In this document: positions 1-8,339 of the stretch, in pieces | Layout of the letters: each line of letters begins with the position of its first letter | Numbering within the stretch: the first letter of the stretch is position 1 | NCBI GenBank assembly: GCA_025351485.1 | Contig: JANXVU010000151.1 | Span: 1-57,325 of the forward strand | From: Candidatus Eiseniibacteriota bacterium | GTDB lineage: Bacteria > Eisenbacteria > RBG-16-71-46 > JACRLI01 | DNA length: 57,325 nucleotides | Direction: 5' to 3' | Position numbers and translations under genes: made by a program | The notes under the pieces: generated by a model | What the model was told of the DNA's origin: nothing | The model's input: the letters and a program-made list of their open reading frames with translations, nothing else | Database searches by the model: none

Positions 1-1037
1 TATTCCCGCACCTCGAGAAGCTGCAGAAGGAGGGCGAGGAAGGGCGCCGGAAGATCAACCAGTACACCCGTTACCTGACCGTCCTGATCGCGCTGCTCCA
101 GAGCTTCGGCTTCGCCCTGTTCCTGGAGTCGCTGCGGGCACGGTCCGGAATCTCGGTGGTGCCGCACCCGGGCCTGGCGTTCCGGATGATCTACATGCTC
201 ACCTTGACCACCGGCACCATCGGGATCATGTGGCTGGGCGAGCAGATCACCGAGCGCGGCATCGGCAACGGAATTTCGCTGATCATCATGATCGGCATCA
301 TCGCGCGGTTCCCGAACGAGATCCTCCAGACGGCCGTGGGGATCCAGAACGGCACGATCAACTGGGTGGTGGTGCTGCTGCTGGTGGCGGTGATGGTGGC
401 GGTGGTGGCGCTGGTGGTGCTGATGACTCAGGCGCAGCGCAAGATCCCGGTCCAGTATGCCAAGCGGGTGGTCGGGCGCAAGACTTACGGCGGGCAGAAC
501 ACGCACATCCCGCTGCGGGTGATCACGGCGGGTGTGATCCCGATCATCTTCGCGCAGTCGCTGATCATCCTGCCGGCGTCGATCGCGACGTTCTTCCCGA
601 ACAACGACTTTTTGCAGTCGGTGAGCAACGCGCTGCGGCACAACTCGCCGATCTACATGGTCCTGTACGCCATGATCATCCTGTTCTTCACCTACTTCTA
701 CACGGCGGTGGTGCTGAACCCGGACGATCTGGCTGAAAACATTCGCAAGTTCGGCGGATTCGTCCCGGGGATTCGTCCCGGCAAGAAGACCGCCGAGTAC
801 ATCGACTACATCATGAACCGGATCACCCTGCCCGGCGCCGTGTTCCTGGCGGTCATCGCCATCGTGCCGGACCTGCTCGTGGATTCGTTCAACGTCACGT
901 TCCGCTTCGGCGGAACCAGCGTCCTGATCGTGGTCGGTGTGGCGCTCGACACCTTGCAGCAGATCGAATCGCACCTGCTCATGCGTCACTACGATGGGCT
1001 GGTGAAGAAGGGTAAGATCCGCGGCCGCATGCGGTAA
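1..1037 (+). CDS. secY: Preprotein translocase subunit SecY, 3' part
   Basis: SecY forms the protein-conducting channel of the Sec translocon in the inner membrane. The gene is cut by the window edge: the frame is open from base 3, giving about 344 residues, so roughly the first fifth is missing. The first visible residues (FPHLEKLQKEGEEGRRKINQ) match the cytosolic loop before TM3 of SecY. Several hydrophobic helices follow, and the C-terminal part shows the usual PGxRPGxxTAxYxxxIxxRxTxxG segment around bases 760-830. The ATG at 156 is internal, not the start. It is followed 9 bases later by adk, the classic secY-adk-map order. Identification is firm; only the 5' end is unknown. Confidence 0.97.
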   Translation, partial: FPHLEKLQKEGEEGRRKINQYTRYLTVLIALLQSFGFALFLESLRARSGISVVPHPGLAFRMIYMLTLTTGTIGIMWLGEQITERGIGNGISLIIMIGIIARFPNEILQTAVGIQNGTINWVVVLLLVAVMVAVVALVVLMTQAQRKIPVQYAKRVVGRKTYGGQNTHIPLRVITAGVIPIIFAQSLIILPASIATFFPNNDFLQSVSNALRHNSPIYMVLYAMIILFFTYFYTAVVLNPDDLAENIRKFGGFVPGIRPGKKTAEYIDYIMNRITLPGAVFLAVIAIVPDLLVDSFNVTFRFGGTSVLIVVGVALDTLQQIESHLLMRHYDGLVKKGKIRGRMR

Positions 1038-1046
1038 AAAGCCCCC

Positions 1047-1688
1047 ATGGCGATCCGGCTCGTGTTCATCGGTCCACCGGGAGTCGGGAAGGGCACCCAG
1101 GCCGCGCTGCTCGCGAAGAGCCGCGGAATCCCCCAGATTTCAACCGGGGACATCCTGAGGGAAGCGGTCCGGACTGGAACGGAACTTGGAATCAAGGCCC
1201 GCGAGTTCATGGACCGGGGCGCGCTGGTCTCGGACGACCTGGTGGTGGCGCTGGTGGCCGACCGCATCGCCCGGGACGACTGCGAAAGTGGTTTCATCCT
1301 GGACGGCTTTCCGCGGACCGTTCCGCAGGCCGAGGCGCTGGACGCCATGCTGCGCGAGCGGAACATCCCGCTGCTGGGCGTGTTGACGCTGGAAGCGCCG
1401 GTCGAGGAAATCGTCACCAGGCTCGGCAGCCGCCGGGTATGCCCGAGGTGCGGAAGGGTGTATACGTCCGCCACCGAGGCATGCGAGGCCGACGGCGAAA
1501 AGCTGATCCAGCGCTCCGACGACCACCCCGAGGTGGTGCGCGAGCGGCTCAAGGTTTACGAGGCGCAGACGCATCCGCTGGTCGAGTACTACTCGAAGCG
1601 CGGGATGGTCCGGAAGGTGGATGGGTTGGGGACACTGGACGAAGTGTCGGGTCGCGTGACCGCGGCGCTCTATGGAGCGGGCCGGTAG
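1047..1688 (+). CDS. adk: Adenylate kinase, zinc-LID form
   Basis: Cytosolic adenylate kinase, interconverting ATP + AMP and 2 ADP. The 213 residues carry the P-loop GPPGVGKGT at 9-17, the NMP-binding region with STGDILR near 32-38 and the FILDGFPRT segment near 83-91. The LID has C132-x2-C135...C146-x2-D149, the three-Cys-one-Asp zinc site known from Bacillus-type long adenylate kinases. It starts 9 bases after secY and ends one base before the map start, so it is co-transcribed with the translocon and ribosomal genes. Confidence 0.97.
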   Translation: MAIRLVFIGPPGVGKGTQAALLAKSRGIPQISTGDILREAVRTGTELGIKAREFMDRGALVSDDLVVALVADRIARDDCESGFILDGFPRTVPQAEALDAMLRERNIPLLGVLTLEAPVEEIVTRLGSRRVCPRCGRVYTSATEACEADGEKLIQRSDDHPEVVRERLKVYEAQTHPLVEYYSKRGMVRKVDGLGTLDEVSGRVTAALYGAGR

Positions 1689-1689
1689 C

Positions 1690-2436
1690 GTGATCCACCT
1701 TCGGAGTCCCAAGGAACTCGCGTTGATCGGCGAGAGCGCCTCGATCGTGGCGGGTTGCCTGCAGCACTTGAAGGGTCTGGTTCGTCCCGGCGTCACCACT
1801 GCCGAGCTCGACGAGGAAGCCCGCAAGTACATCGAGGCCCGCGGCGGCAAGTGCGCCTTCAAGGGCTACCGCGGCTACCCGGCGAACATCTGCGCCTCGG
1901 TGAACGAGGAAATCGTCCACGGGATCCCGGGAAATCGTCCGCTGAAGAGCGGCGACGTGGTCAGCCTGGACGTGGGAGTCAAGAAGGACGGGTACTTCGG
2001 CGACGCCGCGTTGACCGTGCCGGTTGGAGAAGTGCCGGCCGAGACAAAGCGCCTGCTGGAAGTGACCCAGGCCGCCCTGGTGAAGGGGCTCGAAGAAGCA
2101 AGGCCGGGCAACCGGCTCGGCGACGTCGGGCACGCCATCCAGAAGTTGGTCGAGGACGCGGGGTTCTCGGTGGTGCGCTCGCTCGTCGGCCACGGGATCG
2201 GCCGCGAGATGCACGAGGAACCGCAGGTTCCGAACTACGGAATGCCCGGCAAGGGCCAGAAGCTCCAGGCCGGGATGGTGCTCGCGATCGAGCCCATGGT
2301 GAACCAGGGCGGGCCGGATACCCTGCTCCTGGATGACGACTGGACCGTGGTCACACGGGACGGCAGCGTCTCCGCCCATTTCGAGCACACCGTGGCCGTC
2401 ACCGCCGACGGCCCGGTCATCCTGAGCCGGGCCTAG
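1690..2436 (+). CDS. map: Methionine aminopeptidase type I
   Basis: Removes the initiator methionine from nascent proteins using a dinuclear metal centre. The expected metal ligands are visible: the two Asp in [15 protein letters not shown], His in [10 protein letters not shown], Glu in AIEPMVN and Glu in HFEHTVAV. I chose the GTG at 1690 because it gives [13 protein letters not shown], the standard N-terminus of type I enzymes, and 248 residues; an in-frame ATG at 1672 would add six residues overlapping adk. A GGAG lies about a dozen bases upstream of the GTG. No zinc-finger N-terminal extension is present. Confidence 0.95.
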   Translation: MIHLRSPKELALIGESASIVAGCLQHLKGLVRPGVTTAELDEEARKYIEARGGKCAFKGYRGYPANICASVNEEIVHGIPGNRPLKSGDVVSLDVGVKKDGYFGDAALTVPVGEVPAETKRLLEVTQAALVKGLEEARPGNRLGDVGHAIQKLVEDAGFSVVRSLVGHGIGREMHEEPQVPNYGMPGKGQKLQAGMVLAIEPMVNQGGPDTLLLDDDWTVVTRDGSVSAHFEHTVAVTADGPVILSRA

Positions 2437-2497
2437 GGCCGCGGGCTGCAGGAACCCGAACGTGGGGCCTCGCCCCGCAGGGAAGGGTGAACCGAGT

Positions 2498-2716
2498 TTG
2501 GCGAAGCAGGAAGGCATACAGGTTGAAGGCACGGTGGTGGAGCCGTTGCCGAACGCGATGTTCCGCGTGGAGCTGGAGACCGGACACGTGGTTCTGGCCC
2601 ACATCTCGGGCAAGATGAGGATGCACTTCATCAAGATCCTGCCCGGGGACAAGGTTACGGTTGAACTTTCGCCGTACGACCTGGAGCGCGGACGCATCGT
2701 CTACCGTTACAAGTAG
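2498..2716 (+). CDS. infA: Translation initiation factor IF-1
   Basis: IF-1 binds the A site of the 30S subunit during initiation. Starting at the TTG at 2498 gives exactly 72 residues beginning [15 protein letters not shown], the normal length and sequence of this S1/OB-fold protein; an upstream ATG at 2462 would add a non-homologous 12-residue leader. A GGGAAGGGTGA stretch precedes the TTG. It sits between map and rpmJ, its usual place at the end of the spc cluster. Confidence 0.95.
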   Translation: MAKQEGIQVEGTVVEPLPNAMFRVELETGHVVLAHISGKMRMHFIKILPGDKVTVELSPYDLERGRIVYRYK

Positions 2717-2783
2717 CGCAACACGGGCGGACTCAGCGCCGCCCGAGACTTGGGGCGAACCAAGGCCCCGGAACGAGGGAACC

Positions 2784-2900
2784 ATGAAGGTCCGAGCGTC
2801 GGTTAAGAAAATTTGCGAGTACTGCAAAGTGGTCCGCCGCAAAGGCGTGATCCGGGTCATTTGCAGCCGAAACCCGCGCCACAAGCAGCGCCAGAAGTAG
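2784..2900 (+). CDS. rpmJ: Ribosomal protein bL36, zinc-ribbon form
   Basis: A 38-residue large-subunit protein. It keeps the C11-x2-C14...C27...H33 zinc ribbon, so it is the zinc-binding paralogue form rather than the Cys-free form. The ATG is preceded by CGAGGGAACC. It lies 67 bases after infA and 16 bases before rpsM, the conserved infA-rpmJ-rpsM order. Confidence 0.96.
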   Translation: MKVRASVKKICEYCKVVRRKGVIRVICSRNPRHKQRQK

Positions 2901-2916
2901 CAACAGGAGGCATTCC

Positions 2917-3306
2917 TTGGCTCGTATTGCCGGCATTGATCTGCCGAATGAAAAGCGCATCGACGTCGCACTGACGTACATCTACGGTATCGGCCCGAGC
3001 ACCGCGAAGAAGATCATCGCGGCGACCTCGGTGAGCCCGTCGACCCGGGTGAAGAACCTCACCGACGAAGAGACGGGCCGCATTCGTAACGTGATCGAGA
3101 CCTCTCACAAGGTCGAGGGCGCGCTGCGTTCCGAGATCGGCATGAACATCAAGCGCCTGATGGAAATCGGCTCGTATCGTGGTCTTCGCCACCGCCGGAG
3201 CCTTCCGGTGCGCGGTCAGCGGACCAAGACCAACGCCCGCACCCGCAAGGGCCCCAAGAAGACCATGAGCCAGAAGAAGAAGGCTGCGGGTCCGGCGCAC
3301 AAGTAA
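2917..3306 (+). CDS. rpsM: Ribosomal protein uS13
   Basis: S13 sits in the head of the 30S subunit and contacts the P-site tRNA and 50S bridge. The 129 residues begin [13 protein letters not shown] after a TTG start; a perfect AGGAGG at 2905-2910 six bases upstream fixes this start. The helix-two-turn-helix region ([11 protein letters not shown]) and the basic tail with [18 protein letters not shown] are intact. First gene of the alpha-operon core. Confidence 0.97.
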   Translation: MARIAGIDLPNEKRIDVALTYIYGIGPSTAKKIIAATSVSPSTRVKNLTDEETGRIRNVIETSHKVEGALRSEIGMNIKRLMEIGSYRGLRHRRSLPVRGQRTKTNARTRKGPKKTMSQKKKAAGPAHK

Positions 3307-3332
3307 GCGGACGAAGACAGGAGAACTGAAGA

Positions 3333-3725
3333 GTGGCTGACGCGCCTGTTAAGAAGGTCAAAAAGAAGGATCGCAAGATCGGGATGAACGGGGTGGCTCA
3401 CGTGAAGGCCACGTTCAACAATACCATCGTGTCCATCACCGACACGGACGGTCACGTCGTGGCCTGGGCCAGCGCCGGCAAGGTCGGCTTCAAGGGCGCC
3501 CGCAAGAGCACGCCCTTCGCAGCCCAGATTGCGGCGGAGAACGCAGCCCGTATCGCCATGCAGCTCGGCCTCAAGAAGGTCGAGGTGTGGGTGAAGGGGC
3601 CCGGCGCGGGTCGCGAAGCGGCCATCCGGTCGCTCCAGGCCACCGGCATGGAGATCGCGGCCATCAAGGACGTCACTCCCATTCCGCACAACGGTTGTCG
3701 GCCGCCCAAGCGGCGGCGTGTGTAG
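3333..3725 (+). CDS. rpsK: Ribosomal protein uS11
   Basis: S11 lies on the 30S platform near the Shine-Dalgarno helix. The 130-residue protein starts at a GTG at 3333 preceded by CAGGAGAAC. Family hallmarks include [15 protein letters not shown] near residue 25 and the conserved C-terminal [18 protein letters not shown]. It is 26 bases downstream of rpsM. Confidence 0.97.
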   Translation: MADAPVKKVKKKDRKIGMNGVAHVKATFNNTIVSITDTDGHVVAWASAGKVGFKGARKSTPFAAQIAAENAARIAMQLGLKKVEVWVKGPGAGREAAIRSLQATGMEIAAIKDVTPIPHNGCRPPKRRRV

Positions 3726-3773
3726 CAAACCCGCGGGGAGTCAGCCCATAGAGGGCGCCCGCATGGAGGTGTA

Positions 3774-4406
3774 ATGGCGGTTTATCACGATTCACGGTGC
3801 CGGCGCTGCCGCCGAGAGGGAATGAAGCTGTTCCTGAAGGGCGAGCGCTGCTTCACGGATAAGTGCGCGGTCGAACGCCGCAACTATCCCCCCGGAGAGC
3901 ACGGCCAGGGCCGTCGCCAGAAGGTGACCGGATACGGTCTCCAGCTGCGCGAAAAGCAGAAGGCCCGCTACTACTACGGGGTGCTGGAGCAGCAGTTCCG
4001 GAAGTACTTCAAGGACGCCGAGAGCCACAAGGGCGTTACCGGCGTGGTGTTGCTCCAGATCCTGGAGACCCGCCTGGACAACGTCGTGTTCCGGCTGGGC
4101 CTGTCGCTTTCGCGTCCGGCTGCCCGCCAGCTCGTGCGTCACCGTCACTTCACCGTGAACGACCGCGTGGTGGACATCCCATCCTACCCTGTCAAACCCG
4201 GCGATGTGATCGCCGTTCGCGAGGGCAGCCGCAGCGTGCCCGTCATCGTCCAGGCCGTCGAGCGGGCGAAGAGCCGCAGCGCGACGCCCGACTGGCTGTC
4301 CCTCGACACTGAAAAGCTGAATGGCCGTGTTCTCCAGAGGCCGGGCCGGGAGGGAATTTCGCTTCCCATCCAGGAACAGCTGATCGTGGAGCTTTACTCC
4401 AAGTAA
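3774..4406 (+). CDS. rpsD: Ribosomal protein uS4, zinc (C+) form
   Basis: S4 is a primary 16S rRNA binder and, in many bacteria, the autogenous repressor of the alpha operon. The 210-residue protein has an N-terminal zinc ribbon with C9-x2-C12...C26-x4-C31, then the [10 protein letters not shown] region and an S4 RNA-binding domain around residues 95-160. The ATG is preceded by ATGGAGGTGTA. Whether it regulates this operon cannot be judged from sequence. Confidence 0.97.
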   Translation: MAVYHDSRCRRCRREGMKLFLKGERCFTDKCAVERRNYPPGEHGQGRRQKVTGYGLQLREKQKARYYYGVLEQQFRKYFKDAESHKGVTGVVLLQILETRLDNVVFRLGLSLSRPAARQLVRHRHFTVNDRVVDIPSYPVKPGDVIAVREGSRSVPVIVQAVERAKSRSATPDWLSLDTEKLNGRVLQRPGREGISLPIQEQLIVELYSK

Positions 4407-4442
4407 CCTCGGCCCGACAGCGGCCGAAGGGGGCCTAGTTTC

Positions 4443-5444
4443 ATGAAGCTGAAGTCCCTGCAGATGCCCAAAAAGATCGAGATGGACGAGAAAACCGCCA
4501 CCGAGCGGTATGCCCGTTTCGTCATTGAGCCCCTCGAAAGAGGGTTTGGAATCACCGTTGGAAACGCGCTTCGGCGTGTCCTGATCTCCTCGCTTCGCGG
4601 GGCCGCGGTTTCCGCGGTGAAGATCGACGGCGCGCTGCACGAGTTCTGCGCCCTGACCGGCGTGTACGAAGACACCACGCAGATCATCCAGAACCTCAAG
4701 CAGGTGCGCTTCAAGGTGCACGGCGAAGGCCCCAAGCGCGCCATGATCGGCAAGAAGGGCAAAGGCGAAGTCAAGGCCGGCGACCTCCAGGTGGACCACG
4801 AGGTCGAGGTGCTGAACCCCGACCTGCACGTGGCCACGCTGAACGACGAAGGCGAGCTGAACGCCGAGCTCGAGATCCAGCTCGGCCGCGGCTACGTGGC
4901 CGCCGACCAGCACCAGGTGGCGGAGCGCCCGATCGGGCACATCCCGGTGGACTCGCTGTTCTCGCCGGTCCACAAGGTGAACTACACCGTCGAGCAGACC
5001 CGCATCGGCCAGCGCATCGACTACGACAAGATCATCCTGGACATCTGGACGGACGGCAGCCTTTCGCCGCGCGACGCGCTGTCGCACGCCGCCAAGATCC
5101 TCAAGGACCACTTCTCGCTCTTCGTCGGTTTCGAGGAGGAGGAGGTCGAGGAGATCGAGTCGAACGAGGACGAGGGCTCGATGCGCCTGAAGAAGCTGCT
5201 CGACAAGAGCGTCGAGGAGCTGGAGCTTTCGGTCCGCAGCAGCAACTGCCTGCGCGCCGCGAACATCAACACGCTGGCCGAGCTCGTGACCAAGAGCGAG
5301 AGTGAAATGCTCAAGTACCGCAACTTCGGCCGCAAGTCGCTGAAGGAGATCCAGGACGTGCTGAGCGAAATGGGCCTCTCTTTCGGCATGGACCTCGGTT
5401 CCATCGGGGTATCCGCCGGCCAGGCCAGCAACGGAGACCACTAA
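4443..5444 (+). CDS. rpoA: RNA polymerase alpha subunit
   Basis: The 333-residue subunit has the N-terminal dimerisation domain (GFGITVGNALRRVLISSL near 36-53), a short acidic linker rich in Glu around residues 233-248, and the C-terminal UP-element/activator-binding domain (LDKSVEELELSVRSSNCLRAAN, and YRNFGRKSLKEI near 298). Length is normal. Its TAA overlaps the ATG of rplQ (TAATG), giving tight translational coupling. Confidence 0.97.
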   Translation: MKLKSLQMPKKIEMDEKTATERYARFVIEPLERGFGITVGNALRRVLISSLRGAAVSAVKIDGALHEFCALTGVYEDTTQIIQNLKQVRFKVHGEGPKRAMIGKKGKGEVKAGDLQVDHEVEVLNPDLHVATLNDEGELNAELEIQLGRGYVAADQHQVAERPIGHIPVDSLFSPVHKVNYTVEQTRIGQRIDYDKIILDIWTDGSLSPRDALSHAAKILKDHFSLFVGFEEEEVEEIESNEDEGSMRLKKLLDKSVEELELSVRSSNCLRAANINTLAELVTKSESEMLKYRNFGRKSLKEIQDVLSEMGLSFGMDLGSIGVSAGQASNGDH

Positions 5445-5902
5445 TGCGTCATCGCAAGGACCATCGAAAGCTCAGCCGGACCCACGAACACCGCCGCGCG
5501 GTTCTTCGGAACCTCGTCACCGCGCTGTTCCAGTTCGAGCGGATCGAGACCACCGTGGCCAAGGCCAAGGAGACGCGCCGGTTCGCCGAGCGCATGATCA
5601 CCTTCGCCAAGAAGGGCAGCATCGCGGCGCGGCGTCAAGTCGCCAGCTACGTGATGCGCCCGGCCGTCACCAAGAAGCTGTTTGACACCATCGCGCCGTG
5701 GTACACCAACCGTCCGGGCGGGTACACCCGGATCGTGCGGGTGCGCGCGCGCCTCGGGGACGCCGGCGAAATGGCCATCCTCGAGCTGGTGAAGAACAAG
5801 GACCAGAAGGACCAGGAACGCCGCGACGCCGAGGAGGCCATGGCAGCGAAAGCCGCCCGGGCCGCCAAGAAGGAAGGCCAGGCCGCAGCCGCCGCGAAGT
5901 AG
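5444..5902 (+). CDS. rplQ: Ribosomal protein bL17
   Basis: L17 is an essential 50S protein near the exit tunnel. The sequence starts MRHRKDHRKLSRTHEHRRA and carries the usual RxGGYTRI near residue 90. At 152 residues it is longer than the roughly 120-residue core: the extra tail from about residue 118 is charged and then Ala/Lys-rich (AAKAARAAKKEGQAAAAAK). It closes the conserved operon, and the next gene begins only two bases later. Confidence 0.96.
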   Translation: MRHRKDHRKLSRTHEHRRAVLRNLVTALFQFERIETTVAKAKETRRFAERMITFAKKGSIAARRQVASYVMRPAVTKKLFDTIAPWYTNRPGGYTRIVRVRARLGDAGEMAILELVKNKDQKDQERRDAEEAMAAKAARAAKKEGQAAAAAK

Positions 5903-5904
5903 CC

Positions 5905-7125
5905 GTGCTCTTGAACTCTTCGAATCCCGTGATCCGGAAGCGGCGGGGCGGCCCCAGGGCCTGCCTCGCCGCTTTCTTTTTTGTGCTTGGGGTCCTTCTA
6001 GGACTCCTCCCGGCGCGCCCCGCGCGCGCGGGCGCCGACGAGGACATGCGCGCCATCTGGGTGGTTCGGCAGACCATGACCAGCCCCGAGCGGATCGAGC
6101 GGATGGTGCGCCGGGCCAGGCTCAACGGGGTGAAGACGCTGTTCGTGCAGGTGCGGGGGCGCGCCGACGCGTTCTACCGCTCCAACGTGGAGCCGCGGGC
6201 CGAGGCTCTGGATGACACCTCGTTTGATCCGCTGGCGTTGACCCTGCGCCTGGCCCACGAGCAGGGCATGGAAGTGCACGCCTGGCTCAACGTGTTCCTG
6301 ATCTGGTCCGCCGAGAAGAACCCCCGCGACCCCGGCCACCTGGCCAACTCCCACCTGGACTGGCTCGCGGTGATGCCGGACGGCCACTCGGTGTTCGGCA
6401 TGACCCGCCAGGAGTTCAACCAGTCCATCGTGGAAGGGATGTACCTGGCCCCCGGCAATCCCGCCGTCCGCTCCGAGTTCCTGGACGTGGTGAAGGACCT
6501 GCTCACCCACTACGCCGTGGACGGGATCCAACTCGACTACGTGCGCTATCCCTCGGCCGGCACCGGTTTTGACTACGCCACCCGCGCCGGGTTCATGCGC
6601 ACGACCGGAGTGGACCCGGCCTGGATGGCCGACCGGCCCGAGTACATCAAGCTGCGCTATGGTCCCGAGGGGGTCACCGACCTGGCCCGCCGCTGGGCCG
6701 AGTGGCAGACCGCCAGCGTGACCGAGACGGTCCGCGAGGTGCGCGCGGCCGTGGACTCCATCCGCCCGGGAGCGCGCCTTTCGGCCGCCACCATCTCCGA
6801 CCTGGACGCCGCCCGCGGGCGCAACCGCCAGGACTGGATCGGCTGGCTGAACCAGGGCCTGATCGATTTCGCCTGCCCGATGATCTACACGCCGGACGAC
6901 CGCACCTTTCACAAGCAGCTGGAGCGAATCATGGCCGAGGCGGGCGGAAAAAGGATCGTGGCCGGCGTGGGCGTGTACGACCAGACCGCCTCCGGGGCAG
7001 CGCGCAAGATCACCGCGGCCCGGCGGATGGGCGCCTCGGGGATCGCGCTCTTTTCCTACGACGCCATCGAGAGCGAACCTTCCTACTGGCAGGCGATCCG
7101 TCGCGCCTACCTGGCGCTCGAATGA
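5905..7125 (+). CDS. Secreted family-10-like glycosyl hydrolase (GHL10 / DUF187-type)
   Basis: A predicted exported TIM-barrel hydrolase of the GHL10 family (YngK-like), expected to act on a polysaccharide or peptidoglycan-like glycan outside the cytoplasm. After a GTG start at 5905 (a second GTG at 5929 is also possible) there is a basic N-terminus and a hydrophobic segment ending near PARPARA, a plausible signal peptide. The mature part opens with MRAIWVVRQTMTSPERIERM, followed by the GVKTLFVQVRGRADAFY barrel strand and DGIQLDYVRYP, all hallmarks of the family. About 406 residues. It begins two bases after rplQ, so it may read through from the ribosomal operon. Substrate unknown. Confidence 0.82.
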   Translation: MLLNSSNPVIRKRRGGPRACLAAFFFVLGVLLGLLPARPARAGADEDMRAIWVVRQTMTSPERIERMVRRARLNGVKTLFVQVRGRADAFYRSNVEPRAEALDDTSFDPLALTLRLAHEQGMEVHAWLNVFLIWSAEKNPRDPGHLANSHLDWLAVMPDGHSVFGMTRQEFNQSIVEGMYLAPGNPAVRSEFLDVVKDLLTHYAVDGIQLDYVRYPSAGTGFDYATRAGFMRTTGVDPAWMADRPEYIKLRYGPEGVTDLARRWAEWQTASVTETVREVRAAVDSIRPGARLSAATISDLDAARGRNRQDWIGWLNQGLIDFACPMIYTPDDRTFHKQLERIMAEAGGKRIVAGVGVYDQTASGAARKITAARRMGASGIALFSYDAIESEPSYWQAIRRAYLALE

Positions 7126-8330
7126 TCCGGGTCCGGCCGGCGCATCTGCTGTTCCTCTCGCTCGCCCTGGTGCCCTGCCTGGGAGCCATCCCCGAGTTCT
7201 ATTCCACGCGCCCGCCCTTCGAGCAGCCGATTCCGCTCCAGTACACCCCGGAGGGCCTCGACGGCATCTCGGCCAAACAGTGCGGCGTTTGCCACCAGCA
7301 GATCTACCGGGAGTGGCAACAGTCCGTCCATGCGCAGGCGTGGCCCGATCCGCAGTTCCAGGCTGAACTCAAGAAACAGCCGGGGGTCTCGTGGTTGTGC
7401 GTCAACTGCCACACCCCGCTCCGCAATCAGCTGGACTCGCTGGTGGTGGGGCTGATCGACGACGACGTGGAGCGCCCGGTGAAGCAGGCCAATCCGAAAT
7501 TTGAGCCGGAGCTGAAGAAGGAGGGAGTGACCTGCGCCTCGTGCCACGTGCGCGACGGGGTGGTCGAAGGGCCGTACAAGGAAGTGGACGCCCCGCACGA
7601 AGTCCGCTACAACCCGGCCTTCCGAAGCGCCGAGCTGTGCGCGCGCTGCCACCAGGCGGTGCAGTCCTATCCGGGCAAGAACTTCATCTGCACCTTCACC
7701 ACCGGCGACGAATGGGCGGCCGGGCCATTCGCAAAGAAGGGCACCGTTTGCCAGGACTGCCACATGCCCGCCGTGACCCGTCCGCTGGCCGAAGGAACCA
7801 CGCCCCGACGCGTGGGACGCCACGGGTGGATGGCCAGCCATCTTCGGAAGGGTGGAGAGACCGAGCCCGCGCTGTGGCACACGCTGGCCGGCCTGGCGCC
7901 GGTGGGGGTGCAGCTCAAGCCCGGCCCCGCGCCCGCGGCAAGGGCGGGCGCACAGGCGCTCTGGAAGGTGCGCGCGGTGAACGCTCGCGCGGGCCACAAC
8001 CTGCCCAGCGGAGACCCGGAGCGCGCCGTGATCGTGCATCTCTTTGCGCTGGGCGCTCGCGGAGACACGCTGGCGCAAGCCGAGGAGCGGATCGGCCAGC
8101 GCTACCAGTGGTACCCGGTGGTGAAGCTGCTCTCGGACACCCGGCTCAAGCCCGGGGAGGGGCGCGATGTCGTGATGCGCTTCAAAGTCCCAAGGGGTCC
8201 GTACCGGCTGGTCGCCCGCGCGGTGAACGAGCGGATCAGCGACGCCAACGCCGGCTATCACAGACTTCCGGACAGCTACGAGCGGCGCAGGGAAGTGGCG
8301 AGGGTGGAGCTGAAGGGGATGGGGCGGTAG
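7122..8330 (+). CDS. Five-haem c-type cytochrome (cytochrome c554-like)
   Basis: A predicted periplasmic electron-transfer protein. The ATG at 7122 overlaps the preceding TGA (ATGA) and starts a signal peptide (IRVRPAHLLFLSLALVPCLGA). Five CxxCH haem-attachment motifs occur in order: CGVCH, CVNCH, CASCH, CARCH and CQDCH. The region after the last motif has a GHNLPSGDPER segment resembling the C-terminal part of cytochrome c554-family multihaem proteins. 402 residues. Coupled to the glycosidase gene; no dedicated oxidoreductase partner is next to it, so donor and acceptor are unknown. Confidence 0.82.
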   Translation: MIRVRPAHLLFLSLALVPCLGAIPEFYSTRPPFEQPIPLQYTPEGLDGISAKQCGVCHQQIYREWQQSVHAQAWPDPQFQAELKKQPGVSWLCVNCHTPLRNQLDSLVVGLIDDDVERPVKQANPKFEPELKKEGVTCASCHVRDGVVEGPYKEVDAPHEVRYNPAFRSAELCARCHQAVQSYPGKNFICTFTTGDEWAAGPFAKKGTVCQDCHMPAVTRPLAEGTTPRRVGRHGWMASHLRKGGETEPALWHTLAGLAPVGVQLKPGPAPAARAGAQALWKVRAVNARAGHNLPSGDPERAVIVHLFALGARGDTLAQAEERIGQRYQWYPVVKLLSDTRLKPGEGRDVVMRFKVPRGPYRLVARAVNERISDANAGYHRLPDSYERRREVARVELKGMGR

Positions 8331-8339
8331 GGCGGCGTC

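Noticed and set aside
3792-5441. 549-codon minus-strand open frame across rpsD and rpoA
   Set aside because: Antisense shadow of two certain genes; composition is low-complexity and no motif fits a family.
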